A stretch of 64,000 bases of DNA from assembly GCA_015067215.1 (NCBI GenBank), contig SVMW01000008.1, positions 1 through 64,000 on the forward strand, given 5' to 3'. The number at the start of each line of letters is the position of its first letter. Position 1 is the first letter of the stretch. Origin of the DNA: Oscillospiraceae bacterium. GTDB taxonomy: Bacteria; Bacillota; Clostridia; Oscillospirales; Ruminococcaceae. Both the position numbers and the translations under genes were made by a program. The notes below the pieces were generated by a model. That model had not been told where the DNA came from, did not search any database, and saw only the letters and a list, made by a program, of their open reading frames with translations. Below, one piece after another: positions 1-8,971 of this stretch.

Positions 1-1409
1 TCACCAGCCGTGACGAAGACTTTGCACAGTGGTATACAGATATCTGCCGCAAAGCAGAACTTGTAGACTATTCTTCAGCAAAAGGTTTTGTTTATGTTCG
101 TCCATACGGCTACGCAATCTGGGAAAATATCCAGAAATGTCTGGACAGACGTTTTAAAGAAACAGACCACGTAAATATGGCACTTCCGCTGCTTATTCCT
201 GAAAGCCTTTTGCAGAAGGAAAAAGACCACGTTGAAGGTTTTGCACCTGAAGTTGCATGGGTTGACTACGGCGGAAAAGAAAAACTTGAAGAACGTATGT
301 GCGTACGTCCTACTTCTGAAGTTTTGTTCTGCGAACACTGGAGAAACGTGCTTCAGTCCTACCGTCAGCTTCCATTCCTTTACAACCAGTGGGGCAGCGT
401 TGTAAGATGGGAAAAAACAACCCGTCCGTTCCTCCGCAGCCGCGAATTCTGGTGGCAGGAAGGTCACACACTTCACGAAACACAGGAAGATGCTGAAAGA
501 GAAACAATGCAGCAGCTTCAAACATACGCTGACTTCCTTGAAACAGAAGCTATGATTCCTGTAATCAAAGGTAAAAAGACAGACAGCGAAAAATTTGCAG
601 GCGCTGTTGCAACATACACAGTTGAAGCTATGATGCACGACGGCAAGGCTCTGCAGAGCGGTACAAGCCATTACTTTGGCGATGGTTTTGCACGCGCATT
701 TGACATCACATTTGCTGACCGTAACAACGGCCGCAGCTACCCACACCAGACATCCTGGGGTATGTCCACACGTATCGTAGGTGCTATCATTATGGTTCAC
801 GGTGACGACGAAGGTCTTGTTCTCCCACCGGCACTTGCACCACACCAGCTGGTAATTATTCCTGTTGCACAGCACAAGGAAGGCGTGCTTGAAAAAGCAA
901 ATGAACTTAAAGACCGCCTCAAAAAGCTTTACCGCGTAAAACTTGATGATTCTGACAACCAGCCAGGCTGGAAATATGCTGAATACGAAATGAAAGGTGT
1001 TCCGCTCCGTCTGGAAATCGGCCCTAAAGATATCGAAAAAAATCAGTGTGTAATTGTTCGCCGTGACAACAGAGAAAAAGCATTTGTATCCCTTGACAAT
1101 CTTGAAGCAGAACTTGAAAGAATTTTCAAGGAATATGCAGATGCACTTTATGCAAGAGCAAAAGAAAATCTTGTTACAAGAACGGTTGAACTGGAAAAAA
1201 TGGAAGATATCATTGCTCAGGCAGACAAAAACGATGGCTTTGTAAAAACTCACTGGTGCGGCAGCGCTGAATGTGAACAGGCAATGAAAGACCGGGCAGG
1301 TATGTCCTCAAGATGTATGCCATTTGGCGAACAGGGCGTTAAAAAAGGCGTTTGCCCTGTTTGTGGCAAAGAAACAGACACTATTGTTGTTTGGGGCAAA
1401 GCATACTAA
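1..1409 (+). CDS. proS: Prolyl-tRNA synthetase, 3' part
   Basis: Charges tRNA-Pro with proline in the cytoplasm. The reading frame is open from base 3, so the start lies before the window; 468 residues are visible. Near the window edge the protein reads ...[18 protein letters not shown], typical of the short archaeal/eukaryote-type (type 3) ProRS found in many Clostridia. The class II motif 2 region contains [20 protein letters not shown] (visible residues about 139-158), followed by an anticodon-binding domain and the C-terminal zinc-binding domain with Cys pairs (CGSAEC, CPVCGK) and the characteristic ending WGKAY. There is no large editing insertion, as expected for this type. It is followed by its own terminator. 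Identity is secure; only the N-terminus is unseen. Confidence 0.97.
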   Translation, partial: TSRDEDFAQWYTDICRKAELVDYSSAKGFVYVRPYGYAIWENIQKCLDRRFKETDHVNMALPLLIPESLLQKEKDHVEGFAPEVAWVDYGGKEKLEERMCVRPTSEVLFCEHWRNVLQSYRQLPFLYNQWGSVVRWEKTTRPFLRSREFWWQEGHTLHETQEDAERETMQQLQTYADFLETEAMIPVIKGKKTDSEKFAGAVATYTVEAMMHDGKALQSGTSHYFGDGFARAFDITFADRNNGRSYPHQTSWGMSTRIVGAIIMVHGDDEGLVLPPALAPHQLVIIPVAQHKEGVLEKANELKDRLKKLYRVKLDDSDNQPGWKYAEYEMKGVPLRLEIGPKDIEKNQCVIVRRDNREKAFVSLDNLEAELERIFKEYADALYARAKENLVTRTVELEKMEDIIAQADKNDGFVKTHWCGSAECEQAMKDRAGMSSRCMPFGEQGVKKGVCPVCGKETDTIVVWGKAY

Positions 1410-1424
1410 TTTAATGACAAACTT

Positions 1425-1456
1425 AAAGGCAGGATAATTCCTGCCTTTTGTTTTTG
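1425..1456 (+). terminator. Intrinsic terminator of proS
   Basis: The stem AAAGGCAGGA / TCCTGCCTTT is followed by a run of T with one G. It lies 16 nt after the proS stop codon. Confidence 0.9.
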
Positions 1457-1544
1457 TAAAATTAATAAATTGGTTCCTTTGTGCAAAGGCGGGTGCCGCA
1501 AAACGGGGCGTAGGGCTTATGCTGTTTGAAAATATTTACTTTTC

Positions 1545-1573
1545 TTGAATAAAATATTTATATATAGTAAAAT
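1545..1573 (+). promoter_or_regulatory. Sigma-A promoter for the SDR gene
   Basis: TTGAAT (1545-1550) and TAAAAT (1568-1573) are separated by 17 nt, 34 nt before the start codon at 1607. Confidence 0.7.
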
Positions 1574-1606
1574 AATCTCATAAATTAAAAGATTGGAAAT
1601 ATAAGT

Positions 1607-2323
1607 ATGAAAACAGTTTTGGTAACAGGAGCAAGCCGCGGCATCGGCAGACAGATTGCTGTAACTCTTGCAGAAAAGGGATATACAGTTATCGGCACAT
1701 ATAACAGTACCGAAAAAGGACTGGACATAATCAGTAAGTTGCATGATATCATATATATCAAATGTAATGTGGCAGACTACAGTGATGTTTCTGCCTTGTT
1801 TGCACATATCAGAGACAGTTTTAAAAACCTTGATGCAGTGGTAAACTGTGCGGGTGTAAGCTGGGTCGGCCTTTTGCAGGATATGTCCGAAGAAGATATT
1901 GCAAAACTTGTATCCGTTAACCTTAGCGGCACAATATATATATGTCAGCAGGCGGCAGATATTATGGTCAAGCAGCACAGCGGCAGCATTGTCAACATAT
2001 CATCAATATGGGGTAACAATGGCGCCAGCTGCGAGGCAGTTTATTCCGCAACAAAGGGTGGTATAAATGCATTCACTAAAGCACTGGCACAGGAACTTGC
2101 CCCAAGCGGTATCCGTGTCAACGCAGTATGCCCGGGCGTTATAAAAACCGATATGCTTAACTGTTTCAGCGAGCAAGATTTGCAGTCCCTTGCTGATGAA
2201 ACACCGCTCGGCCGCCTTGGTACAACACAGGATGTTGCTGACATGGTGGAATTTGTTTTAAGCGAAAAAGCAAGTTTTGTAACAGGGCAGATTATCACCG
2301 TTGACGGCGGTTTTGCACTTTAA
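1607..2323 (+). CDS. SDR family oxidoreductase, FabG/YmfI-like
   Basis: NAD(P)-dependent short-chain dehydrogenase/reductase of 238 residues, a usual length for FabG-type enzymes. Seen: the cofactor motif TGASRGIG (7-14), NCAG (80-83) and the full catalytic tetrad N105, S133, Y146, K150 (YSATK). The C-terminal VTGQIITVDGG motif is also present. It is a single-gene unit with its own promoter and terminator, separate from any fatty-acid operon. That makes a stand-alone 3-oxoacyl-ACP reductase role less likely. An alternative for solitary Firmicutes SDRs of this size is YmfI, the EF-P 5-aminopentanone reductase. Substrate is not determinable from sequence; the SDR fold is certain. The ribosome site is weak. 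Confidence 0.9.
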   Translation: MKTVLVTGASRGIGRQIAVTLAEKGYTVIGTYNSTEKGLDIISKLHDIIYIKCNVADYSDVSALFAHIRDSFKNLDAVVNCAGVSWVGLLQDMSEEDIAKLVSVNLSGTIYICQQAADIMVKQHSGSIVNISSIWGNNGASCEAVYSATKGGINAFTKALAQELAPSGIRVNAVCPGVIKTDMLNCFSEQDLQSLADETPLGRLGTTQDVADMVEFVLSEKASFVTGQIITVDGGFAL

Positions 2324-2340
2324 TTAAAAAAGATAAATCA

Positions 2341-2384
2341 AAAACGACTGAATGAGCAATTTGTGTTCATTCAGTCGTTTTTTA
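2341..2384. terminator. Bidirectional terminator between convergent genes
   Basis: AAAACGACTGAATGA pairs with TCATTCAGTCGTTTT around an 11-nt loop. There are T runs on the plus strand and A runs upstream, so it can serve both the SDR gene and the deacetylase on the minus strand. Confidence 0.9.
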
Positions 2385-2408
2385 TTGTTGTTTTATTTAA
2401 GTTATACT

Positions 2409-3371
2409 TTAAAATACCCCGATTTCGTACCCTGCAGCTTTTGCATTGGCAATCAAATCTTCCAGTATTCTGCTGTTGGTTCCCATAGGATGCAGCAGAT
2501 AAACAGCACCGGGGTGCAAACGGTCGGTTGTCTTTTTCAAGGCTTCGGTCATATCAGGCTGGTTTGCGTTGTCCCAGTCGTTGTATGCAAAGGACCAGAA
2601 CACGCTGTGATGTCCGTTCTGTGCGGCAATGGCAAGTGTTTTTTCGCTGAAAGTACCTGCAGGGAAACGGAACAGATATGTTTCATATCCATATTTTTCT
2701 TTCACAATATCGTGCACCTTTGTGATTTCAAGGGCTGCATCGGCATCATTCAGAGTGGTCATATCAGGGTGGGACCAGCTGTGGTTGCCTACAGTGTGGC
2801 CCTCGTCAATAATTCTCTGCACAATTTCGCCCTGTTTTTCAGCATAGCTGCCTGTAACAAAAAATGTGGCCTTTACATTGTTTGCTTTGAGAACATCAAG
2901 GATATCGTTTGTAAAACCCGATTCATACCCAAGGTCAAAGGTGAGATATATTTTGTCATCGTCATTTACAAATACAGCACCAAGGTCGCTGTATTTTTCC
3001 TGCAGAGTTACACAGGCGGTTGGCTGGTTGTCGTCATTGAAGCTGACACCGGGCCCCCACACAACACTATCTGCAGAAAGACTGCCGATATCACTGATTG
3101 TTACATTACCCAGCACAGTTTTTACTGTTTCCTGCACAGCTTCGCTGCCGGTATCAGCAGTGCTTTCACTTTCACCGGACAAAACAGCACTGTCGGTATT
3201 GCTGTTGCTGTTTGTTTTGTCAGAAGAAATATCCTGTGATATATTTTCCACTGCCTGTGTGTCAGAGGTGGATGCAGTCCGCTCACCCATTGAACCGAAA
3301 ATAGAGATAAATGCGGCAGAAAGCAACACAACACTTACAGCCAGTATAGCGATAAATTTAATAATTTTCAT
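2409..3371 (-). CDS. Polysaccharide deacetylase, PdaA-like
   Basis: Predicted membrane-anchored peptidoglycan N-acetylmuramic acid deacetylase of 320 residues. An N-terminal membrane anchor (about 4-25) is followed by a Ser/Thr/Glu-rich linker (about 30-90) and a NodB deacetylase domain (about 135-320). The domain carries TFDLGYE (144-150) and the metal-binding NHSWSHPD (H197 and H201). The TFDxGYE motif with a non-Asp at the fourth position and the VFWSFAYNDW segment match PdaA, which acts on muramic acid before delta-lactam formation in spore cortex. That fits a spore former, but a vegetative role is possible. Its start overlaps the stop of the upstream gene (TAATG), so the two are translationally coupled. 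Confidence 0.88.
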   Translation of the reverse strand: MKIIKFIAILAVSVVLLSAAFISIFGSMGERTASTSDTQAVENISQDISSDKTNSNSNTDSAVLSGESESTADTGSEAVQETVKTVLGNVTISDIGSLSADSVVWGPGVSFNDDNQPTACVTLQEKYSDLGAVFVNDDDKIYLTFDLGYESGFTNDILDVLKANNVKATFFVTGSYAEKQGEIVQRIIDEGHTVGNHSWSHPDMTTLNDADAALEITKVHDIVKEKYGYETYLFRFPAGTFSEKTLAIAAQNGHHSVFWSFAYNDWDNANQPDMTEALKKTTDRLHPGAVYLLHPMGTNSRILEDLIANAKAAGYEIGVF

Positions 3372-3724
3372 TACTGTACAGCCTCGTCAATAGTTACAAT
3401 AACACCTGCAGGCAGGCAGGATGCACTCTGGTTGTCAAAATAGATTTCGCCAAAGCCTTCGCACAAATGGTCAGGACACTGGCTGTTTTCAAAATGAATT
3501 TTGCCGTCCTTTACCACAAGGGTAACAGGCAGGGTTGTTTCTATATGGTAGGTTTCGTCAACAGAAAGGTCAATTACCATTCTTTCGGTTTTGCCGTTAT
3601 AGTTTATGTCCACAATTGCCTTGCTGCCTTCTTCTTTTGTTGCATTCATAAACAGAATACCTGCAATACCTGCAACAAGCACAATGCCGATTAGAATTGT
3701 ATTTATATTAAACAGTTTTTTCAT
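3371..3724 (-). CDS. NusG domain II-containing membrane protein
   Basis: Protein of 117 residues with one N-terminal transmembrane helix (about 9-27) and an extracytoplasmic beta-rich domain. Conserved Cys lie in CPDHLCEGFG (C83, C88) and at C103, the pattern of the NusG_II family common in Clostridia. The molecular role is unknown; in other Clostridia the family often sits beside FMN-transferase or polyprenyl genes, which are absent here. AAAGGA lies upstream of the ATG. It is the first gene of a two-gene operon with the PdaA-like deacetylase. Confidence 0.8.
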   Translation of the reverse strand: MKKLFNINTILIGIVLVAGIAGILFMNATKEEGSKAIVDINYNGKTERMVIDLSVDETYHIETTLPVTLVVKDGKIHFENSQCPDHLCEGFGEIYFDNQSASCLPAGVIVTIDEAVQ

Positions 3725-3753
3725 AAAATATTCCTTTCATAAATATCGCCATA

Positions 3754-3782
3754 ATTCTATCATATTATATGTTATAATACAA
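3754..3782 (-). promoter_or_regulatory. Sigma-A promoter of the NusG-II/PdaA operon
   Basis: On the minus strand TTGTAT (3782-3777) and TAGAAT (3759-3754) are 17 nt apart, 30 nt before the start at 3724. Confidence 0.65.
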
Positions 3783-3792
3783 ATGTTTTGTG

Positions 3793-3821
3793 TTGAATTT
3801 GTTTGTATCAGACAGTATAAT
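3793..3821 (+). promoter_or_regulatory. Sigma-A promoter of the dipeptidase gene
   Basis: TTGAAT (3793-3798), a 17-nt spacer, then TATAAT (3816-3821). It is divergent from the minus-strand promoter 11 nt away. Confidence 0.8.
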
Positions 3822-3856
3822 GTATTTAATGACACAAACTTTAAAGGAGAAAATTT

Positions 3857-5251
3857 ATGGAAAATCTTCACAGTAAAGTAAAAGAATTTGTAAAAGAAAA
3901 CGAAAGAAATATTGTTCAGGATATCAAGGATATCTGTGCTATAAAAAGTCTCCCGGGTGAGCCTGCACCAAATGCACCTTTTGGTGTTGAAAACCGCAAG
4001 GCACTTGACCTTGCACTCGCTATGTCACAGCGTCTCGGTCTTGACACAAAGGACTGCGAAGGCTATCTTGGCTATGCCGAAGTAAAAGGTGAAAGCGACA
4101 AATACATTGCTTCCATTGCACACCTTGACGTTGTGCCTGAAGGCAACGGCTGGAAAGCCGACCCGTTTGTTGTGCGCGAGGTTGACGGCTGGCTTATCGG
4201 CCGTGGCGTGTGCGATGACAAAGGTCCTGCAATCATCACAATGTATATGCTTAAATTCTTCAAAGACAACTATGAAAAACTGCCTTATACACTCCGTGCT
4301 CTTTTTGGCTGTGAAGAAGAAACAGGCATGAGAGATGTGGAATATTATCTCGAAAACTACCCTGCGCCTGTTTTTGCATTTACACCTGATGCAAATTTCC
4401 CTGTGTGCTGTGGCGAAAAAGGTATTGCAGCTGCAAATCTTATCAGTGCAAAAATTGAAAACGGCAATGTTGTCAGCTTCACAGCAGGTGTGGCGTCCAA
4501 TGTTATTCCTGACCGTGCGTCAATCAGCGTTAAAACAGATAAAGAACTTCCACAGGCTGAAGGTATTGAAATTTCTGCTGAAAACGGTGTTGCAACACTC
4601 AAGGCTTACGGTATCGGCGGTCACGCTGCTATGCCTGAAGGCACAAAAAATGCAATCGGTATGCTTGTAGAGTATTGCCTTGCAAACGCTCTTTTAACAG
4701 CAGAAGAAGAAAAATATTTCAAAGTTTTGTCCGACCTGCATTCATCAACAGACGGCGCAGGTGTTGGCATTGCTTCCGATGACGGCATATTTACACCGCT
4801 TACCTGCATTGGCGGTATGATGAAGCTGGAAGACGGCAAATTTGTGCAGAACATCAACATCCGTTTCCCAACATCTATTACAGGCGATGAAATCAAGGCA
4901 GCTCTTACTGCAAAACTTGCAGCTGTAGGCGGCACAGTGGAAATGCCAAGAGACAACCCGCCATTCTATGTGGACAAAAATTCTGAACCTATTCAGGCAT
5001 TGCTGAAAGCATACAATGACATTACAGGCGAAAATGCACAGGCTTACACAATCGGCGGCGGCACTTATGCACGTCATTTCCCATCTGCAGCAGCTTTTGG
5101 TATCGAACCAAGCGCAGCCTACCCTGATTATTTCCCTGATTTCATCGGCCCTGTACACGGTGCCGAAGAAGGCTATGACATCAAAGGCTTTATGCGTGCA
5201 CTGGAAATTCTCATCCTTGCAACCGCAAAACTTATGGAAATTGATTTTTAG
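3857..5251 (+). CDS. Sapep/PepV-type Mn2+-dependent dipeptidase
   Basis: Cytoplasmic M20-family dipeptidase of 464 residues, the usual PepV length, that hydrolyses dipeptides after peptide uptake. Seen: the metal ligand H89 in IAHLDVVP with D91, the bridging Asp in GVCDDKGP (D120), the catalytic pair in CEEETG (E153/E154), TPDANFP (D178), and the C-terminal GPVHGAEEGYD histidine. The PepV lid signature GGGTYARHFP is present. AAAGGAG lies 8 nt before the ATG. Monocistronic, between its own promoter and terminator. It is the first of several peptidases in this window, consistent with amino acid scavenging. Confidence 0.94.
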   Translation: MENLHSKVKEFVKENERNIVQDIKDICAIKSLPGEPAPNAPFGVENRKALDLALAMSQRLGLDTKDCEGYLGYAEVKGESDKYIASIAHLDVVPEGNGWKADPFVVREVDGWLIGRGVCDDKGPAIITMYMLKFFKDNYEKLPYTLRALFGCEEETGMRDVEYYLENYPAPVFAFTPDANFPVCCGEKGIAAANLISAKIENGNVVSFTAGVASNVIPDRASISVKTDKELPQAEGIEISAENGVATLKAYGIGGHAAMPEGTKNAIGMLVEYCLANALLTAEEEKYFKVLSDLHSSTDGAGVGIASDDGIFTPLTCIGGMMKLEDGKFVQNINIRFPTSITGDEIKAALTAKLAAVGGTVEMPRDNPPFYVDKNSEPIQALLKAYNDITGENAQAYTIGGGTYARHFPSAAAFGIEPSAAYPDYFPDFIGPVHGAEEGYDIKGFMRALEILILATAKLMEIDF

Positions 5252-5272
5252 TTCATAAAATATGTAAATATA

Positions 5273-5310
5273 ATGCAGCTGTACAGGTAAAAATGTACAG
5301 CTGTATTTTT
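5273..5310 (+). terminator. Terminator of the dipeptidase gene
   Basis: Stem GCAGCTGTACA / TGTACAGCTGT followed by ATTTTTG. Confidence 0.9.
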
Positions 5311-5313
5311 GTG

Positions 5314-5342
5314 TTGAAAAAAATGGCTGATTGTGATAAAAT
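5314..5342 (+). promoter_or_regulatory. Extended -10 promoter of the NSS transporter gene
   Basis: TTGAAA (5314-5319), a 17-nt spacer, then TAAAAT (5337-5342) preceded by TGA, an extended -10. The leader is about 70 nt. Confidence 0.75.
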
Positions 5343-5417
5343 AATATTTAATTCTTTTATGAATAAAAATTAACTCTGTGTTTATATTTATAAATACAGA
5401 AGGGTTAGGAGAAAAGT

Positions 5418-6761
5418 ATGGAAAAAAGAGGACAATTTGCCAGCAAATTTGGCTTCATTATGGCTTCCGTAGGTTCCGCAGTTGGTCTTGGCAACCTTTG
5501 GGGCTTCCCTTACAAAGCAGGTATGGGCGGCGGTTTTGCATTTATCGTTGCATACCTTGTTTTCGTTGCATTGGTTGGTATTCCTGTTATGATGTGCGAA
5601 TTTTCATTCGGCAGAAAGGTAAAAGCCAATGTTATTACAGTTTACAAAACACTTGACAAACGCTTTGGTTTTGCAGGTTATGTAAGCGTTGTTTCAGTTT
5701 CACTTATTCTTGGTTTCTACGCAGTGCTTGGCGGCTGGATTATCAACTACACACTTCAGTATGCAAAAGGTTTGTTTGCAAGCGGAAATGCAATTGCAAA
5801 TCCTGGTGAATACTTTGGTGCGTTCACATCGGACCCTGCTTTGGGCATCTTATTCTTTGTGCTGTTTATGGCAGCAACAGTTTTTATTGTTACAAAAGGC
5901 ATTGCAGGCGGTATTGAAAAAGCATCCAAATTTATGATGCCTGCACTTTTTGTGTGTCTGATTGTTATCATTATCCGCTCAGTTACACTGCCCGGTGCAG
6001 CAGCAGGCTTTGAATTCCTTTTCAAACCTGACATCTCAAAACTTACACCAAAAACTCTTGGTCTTGCTCTGTCACAGATGTTCTTCTCCTGTTCTTTGGG
6101 TGTAGGCACAATGCTTACATACGGTTCTTACCTTAAAGACAGTGATAACATTCAGGAAAACGCAATTATTGTTCCGCTTATGGATACAATGGCAGCAATC
6201 CTGGCAGGTATTGCAATTTTCCCTGCAGTATTTGCTCTCGGTCTTGACCCTGCACAGGGCCCGGCACTTATGTTTATCACACTTCCCGGTGTTTTCAACG
6301 AAATGCCAATGGGTAATATCTTTGGCCTTATCTTCTTTGTGCTTGTTATATTTGCAGCACTTACAAGTTCTATTTCAATGCTGGAAGTTACAACTTCTGT
6401 TCTCAGTGAAACAAAGGGTATCAGCCGCAACAAGGCAGCAATCGGTACAGGTCTGGTTATCACATTGCTTGGTATCCCTGTAGCACTCAGTTTCGGCGAA
6501 CTCAGCCACGTAACAATTCTTGGCATGGGCTTCCTTGACTTCTACGATTTCTGCGGTGAATATATCGGCATGACAATCGGTGCATTGGTAATTGTTATTC
6601 TTGCAGGCTGGGTTCTTAAACCAAAATCTGTTTATGACGAAATCGAACAGGGTGGTAAATTCAATGTGAAAGCAAAAGGCTTCTTTAGCTTTACAATCAA
6701 ATTTATTGCACCAATCCTTATTCTTATTGTTATGATTACAAATATAATCAGCATGTTCTGA
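5418..6761 (+). CDS. Sodium-dependent transporter, NSS/SNF family
   Basis: Integral membrane Na+ symporter of 447 residues with about 11 to 12 hydrophobic helices. The N-terminus, ASVGSAVGLGNLWGFPY (about 11-27), is the signature first helix of the neurotransmitter:sodium symporter family (LeuT/TnaT type), in which the Na1 and substrate sites lie. Bacterial members import amino acids such as tryptophan, leucine or tyrosine. The substrate cannot be read here. Its own promoter and terminator make it a single-gene unit beside a dipeptidase, which fits amino acid uptake. AGGAG lies near the start (GGTTAGGAGAAAAGT then ATG). Confidence 0.93.
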   Translation: MEKRGQFASKFGFIMASVGSAVGLGNLWGFPYKAGMGGGFAFIVAYLVFVALVGIPVMMCEFSFGRKVKANVITVYKTLDKRFGFAGYVSVVSVSLILGFYAVLGGWIINYTLQYAKGLFASGNAIANPGEYFGAFTSDPALGILFFVLFMAATVFIVTKGIAGGIEKASKFMMPALFVCLIVIIIRSVTLPGAAAGFEFLFKPDISKLTPKTLGLALSQMFFSCSLGVGTMLTYGSYLKDSDNIQENAIIVPLMDTMAAILAGIAIFPAVFALGLDPAQGPALMFITLPGVFNEMPMGNIFGLIFFVLVIFAALTSSISMLEVTTSVLSETKGISRNKAAIGTGLVITLLGIPVALSFGELSHVTILGMGFLDFYDFCGEYIGMTIGALVIVILAGWVLKPKSVYDEIEQGGKFNVKAKGFFSFTIKFIAPILILIVMITNIISMF

Positions 6762-6794
6762 TAACCACGGAATTATAATTAAATTAGTATAATA

Positions 6795-6846
6795 AAAGGT
6801 TTCTGTACAGTATTTTCAATAATACTTTGTGCAGAAACCTTTATAC
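6795..6846 (+). terminator. Terminator of the NSS gene
   Basis: Long stem AAAGGTTTCTG / CAGAAACCTTT with an inner AGTATT/AATACT stem. The T tract is short, so termination may be moderate. Confidence 0.7.
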
Positions 6847-6952
6847 TTTGTTATCTAAAGAATTGTATTATGATTTTCACAAGTTATACACAATTTAGGA
6901 ATATGGTTGATTGTGGGAAAGTATATTTTATTAAATCGAGGCGAAGTAAAAA

Positions 6953-8191
6953 ATGACAGAAAAACTGTGGACAAAAAACTTTACCATTATTACATTAGGG
7001 TCAGTTGTTTCAATGCTTGGACATATGATATCAAACTTTGCTATCGGGCTGCTTGTACTGGAACAGACGGACTCTACTTTTATGTATTCCTTCTTTATGA
7101 TAATGCACAACCTGCCAAAGATAGTAACCCCTGTGCTTGCAGGACCTATTGTTGACCGTATTGAACGCAAAAAGATTGTTTATGGTCTGGATTTCTGTTC
7201 AGCAGCAATTTATATATTCATGTTTGTAATACTTGCAACAGATAAATTCAATTTTGGCATACTTATTGCGGTTTCCCTTATCATCGGCAGTATTGACGGC
7301 ATCTATGTGGTTGCATACGAAAGTCTGTACCCAAACCTTATCACAAAGGGCAACTTCCGCAAAGCTTATTCTGTATCCAGCATGCTTTCTCCTATAGCAT
7401 CATTTATGCAGCCTGTTGCATCTGCAGTTTATAATCTGCTTGGCACAGTTGCACCATTGTTTGCTTTTAACGGTATTGCATTTTTTATTGCAGCATGTTT
7501 TGAAACACAGATCAACCACAGGGAAGAACACAGCGAAATCAAACATCAGAAAAGATATTTCAGCGATTTTGCAGAAGGCATAAAATATATCAAAGGTGAA
7601 AAAGGTCTCTGGACAATTACAAAGTATTTCTTTATTTCAGGCGTATCAATGGGTACAATGATGACACTTATGCTGCCATACTTCAAACATCACCCGCACC
7701 TTTACACAAATGTGCCAATTGACGTTATCACACTTTACACCATAACAACAACTGTAGGTCTGCTTGGTCGTTTTGCAGGCGGTTTTGTACAGTACAAATA
7801 CAAAATACCTTCCGAGAAAAAATTTACAATAGCGCTCATAGTTTATTCATCTCTCACATTTATGCACGCTATAAAACTGTTTATGCCTGTACCGCTTATG
7901 CTTACAATTTTCTTTGTGGCAGGTATGTTCAGCGTTACAAGCTACAATATCCGTGTTTCCTCAACACAAAGCTATGTGCCTGACACACTGCGCGGACGTT
8001 TCAACGGCGTGTTCAGCATGCTTTCCACAGTCGGAAGCATTGTAGGTCAGTTTGTGGCAGGTGTATGCGGCGAGTTTGCACCGGAACGCGCAATTATTAT
8101 CGGTGCAATGATTGTTGACTTTACCTGTGTAATGCTTATTATGTACCGTGGCCGCAATCACGTAAAACCAATTTACAATCAGGAAATTTAA
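6953..8191 (+). CDS. MFS transporter
   Basis: Twelve-helix major facilitator permease of 412 residues. Seen: alternating hydrophobic helices and the loop 2-3 motif A variant GPIVDRIERKK (about 61-71). A second-half counterpart is GRFNGVFSM. The organisation resembles MFS_3/UMF efflux proteins (enterobactin exporter-like) that export drugs or siderophores. The ligand cannot be assigned. The ribosome site GAGGCGAAG is weak for this genome. A terminator follows, then the tRNA cluster. Confidence 0.88.
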   Translation: MTEKLWTKNFTIITLGSVVSMLGHMISNFAIGLLVLEQTDSTFMYSFFMIMHNLPKIVTPVLAGPIVDRIERKKIVYGLDFCSAAIYIFMFVILATDKFNFGILIAVSLIIGSIDGIYVVAYESLYPNLITKGNFRKAYSVSSMLSPIASFMQPVASAVYNLLGTVAPLFAFNGIAFFIAACFETQINHREEHSEIKHQKRYFSDFAEGIKYIKGEKGLWTITKYFFISGVSMGTMMTLMLPYFKHHPHLYTNVPIDVITLYTITTTVGLLGRFAGGFVQYKYKIPSEKKFTIALIVYSSLTFMHAIKLFMPVPLMLTIFFVAGMFSVTSYNIRVSSTQSYVPDTLRGRFNGVFSMLSTVGSIVGQFVAGVCGEFAPERAIIIGAMIVDFTCVMLIMYRGRNHVKPIYNQEI

Positions 8192-8208
8192 TATTGTTAT
8201 ATAAGAAT

Positions 8209-8249
8209 AATCCCATCTGCCTTTATTACAGACAGGTGGGATATTTTTT
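8209..8249 (+). terminator. Terminator of the MFS gene
   Basis: Stem AATCCCATCTG / CAGGTGGGAT followed by ATTTTTTG. Confidence 0.9.
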
Positions 8250-8347
8250 GCATAAAAATATTTGGATATGAATAATAATTAAAATATCAGCTGATTTAAA
8301 CAGAATAAAAATCTTGAAAAAATTATTAAAAATTATGAAAATAATTC

Positions 8348-8376
8348 TTGACAATACCCCATGGTTGTTATATAAT
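8348..8376 (+). promoter_or_regulatory. Consensus promoter of the tRNA-Trp/Asp unit
   Basis: Perfect TTGACA (8348-8353) and TATAAT (8371-8376) with a 17-nt spacer, as expected for stable RNA. It ends 17 nt before tRNA-Trp. Confidence 0.92.
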
Positions 8377-8393
8377 AATCTAGCAACTTGTAA

Positions 8394-8469
<76 letters not shown>

Positions 8470-8491
8470 ATTTGTTTACAGTTGCCAATAT

Positions 8492-8568
8492 GGCCCGGTA
8501 GTTCAGTTGGTTAGAACGCTAGCCTGTCACGCTAGAGGTCGTGGGTTCGAGCCCCATTCGGGTCGCCA
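8492..8568 (+). tRNA. tRNA-Asp (anticodon GTC)
   Basis: Acceptor GGCCCGG / TCGGGTC, anticodon GTC at 8526-8528 in loop CTGTCAC, GGTTCGAGC in the T arm, and an encoded CCA. It lies 22 nt after tRNA-Trp and is probably co-transcribed. Confidence 0.96.
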
Positions 8569-8571
8569 AAG

Positions 8572-8605
8572 AAAAGCAACTGTCCGCAAGGATAGTTGCT
8601 TTTTC
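8572..8605 (+). terminator. Terminator after tRNA-Asp
   Basis: AAAGCAACT / AGTTGCTTTTT stem-loop immediately after the CCA end. Confidence 0.9.
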
Positions 8606-8626
8606 TATAGTAAGAGCGAAACGCAG

Positions 8627-8880
8627 TTATAACAACCTGACGGATTGCTTCGCAATTAAAAGCTTGCGCTTTTTCGGAACCTGCGTTCCGCCGCCAGAAC
8701 GTTGAAATGTTTTTATAACAACCTGACAAAATTGTTGCACAATTCAATGCTGCGCATTGCAGCTGCTTGTGCATCTGCTGTCAGAACGTTGAAATGTTAT
8801 TATAACAACCTGACGGATTGCTTTGCAATTAAAAGCTTGCGCTTTTTCGGAACCTGCGTTCCGCCGTCAGAACGTTGAAA
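8627..8880. repeat. Three tandem cloverleaf-folding repeat units
   Basis: Three units of about 85 nt at 8627-8711, 8713-8798 and 8800-8880. Each opens with TTATAACAACCTGAC and closes with TCAG or CCAG plus AACGTTGAAA. Units 1 and 3 are almost identical. In unit 3 the outer stem CTGACGG (8810-8816) pairs with CCGTCAG (8864-8870). It encloses three back-to-back hairpins: ATTGC/GCAAT, AAAAGC/GCTTTT and CGGAAC/GTTCCG. Unit 2 has different bases in nearly every stem but folds the same way: CTGACA/TGTCAG outside, and AATTGT/ACAATT, CAATGC/GCATTG and CAGcTGC/GCAtCTG inside. The array lies between tRNA-Asp and tRNA-Thr. No protein is encoded. Function unknown. Confidence 0.85.
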
Positions 8881-8895
8881 CAGCTCGCCATGTTT

Positions 8896-8971
8896 GCTGT
8901 TATAGCTCAGTAGGCAGAGCACTTCCTTGGTAAGGAAGAGGTCGGCAGTTCGAATCTGCTTAACAGCTCCA
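8896..8971 (+). tRNA. tRNA-Thr (anticodon GGT)
   Basis: Acceptor GCTGTTA / TAACAGC, anticodon GGT at 8929-8931 in loop TTGGTAA with stem CTTCC/GGAAG, AGTTCGAAT in the T arm, and an encoded CCA. I find no clear promoter of its own directly upstream, only the repeat array. Confidence 0.95.

Noticed and set aside
75-1253. A 392-codon minus-strand frame
   Set aside because: Antisense to proS, with Cys/Phe-rich translation and no ribosome site or homology.
2352-3239. A 295-codon plus-strand frame
   Set aside because: Antisense to the PdaA-like deacetylase; it also starts inside the terminator hairpin.
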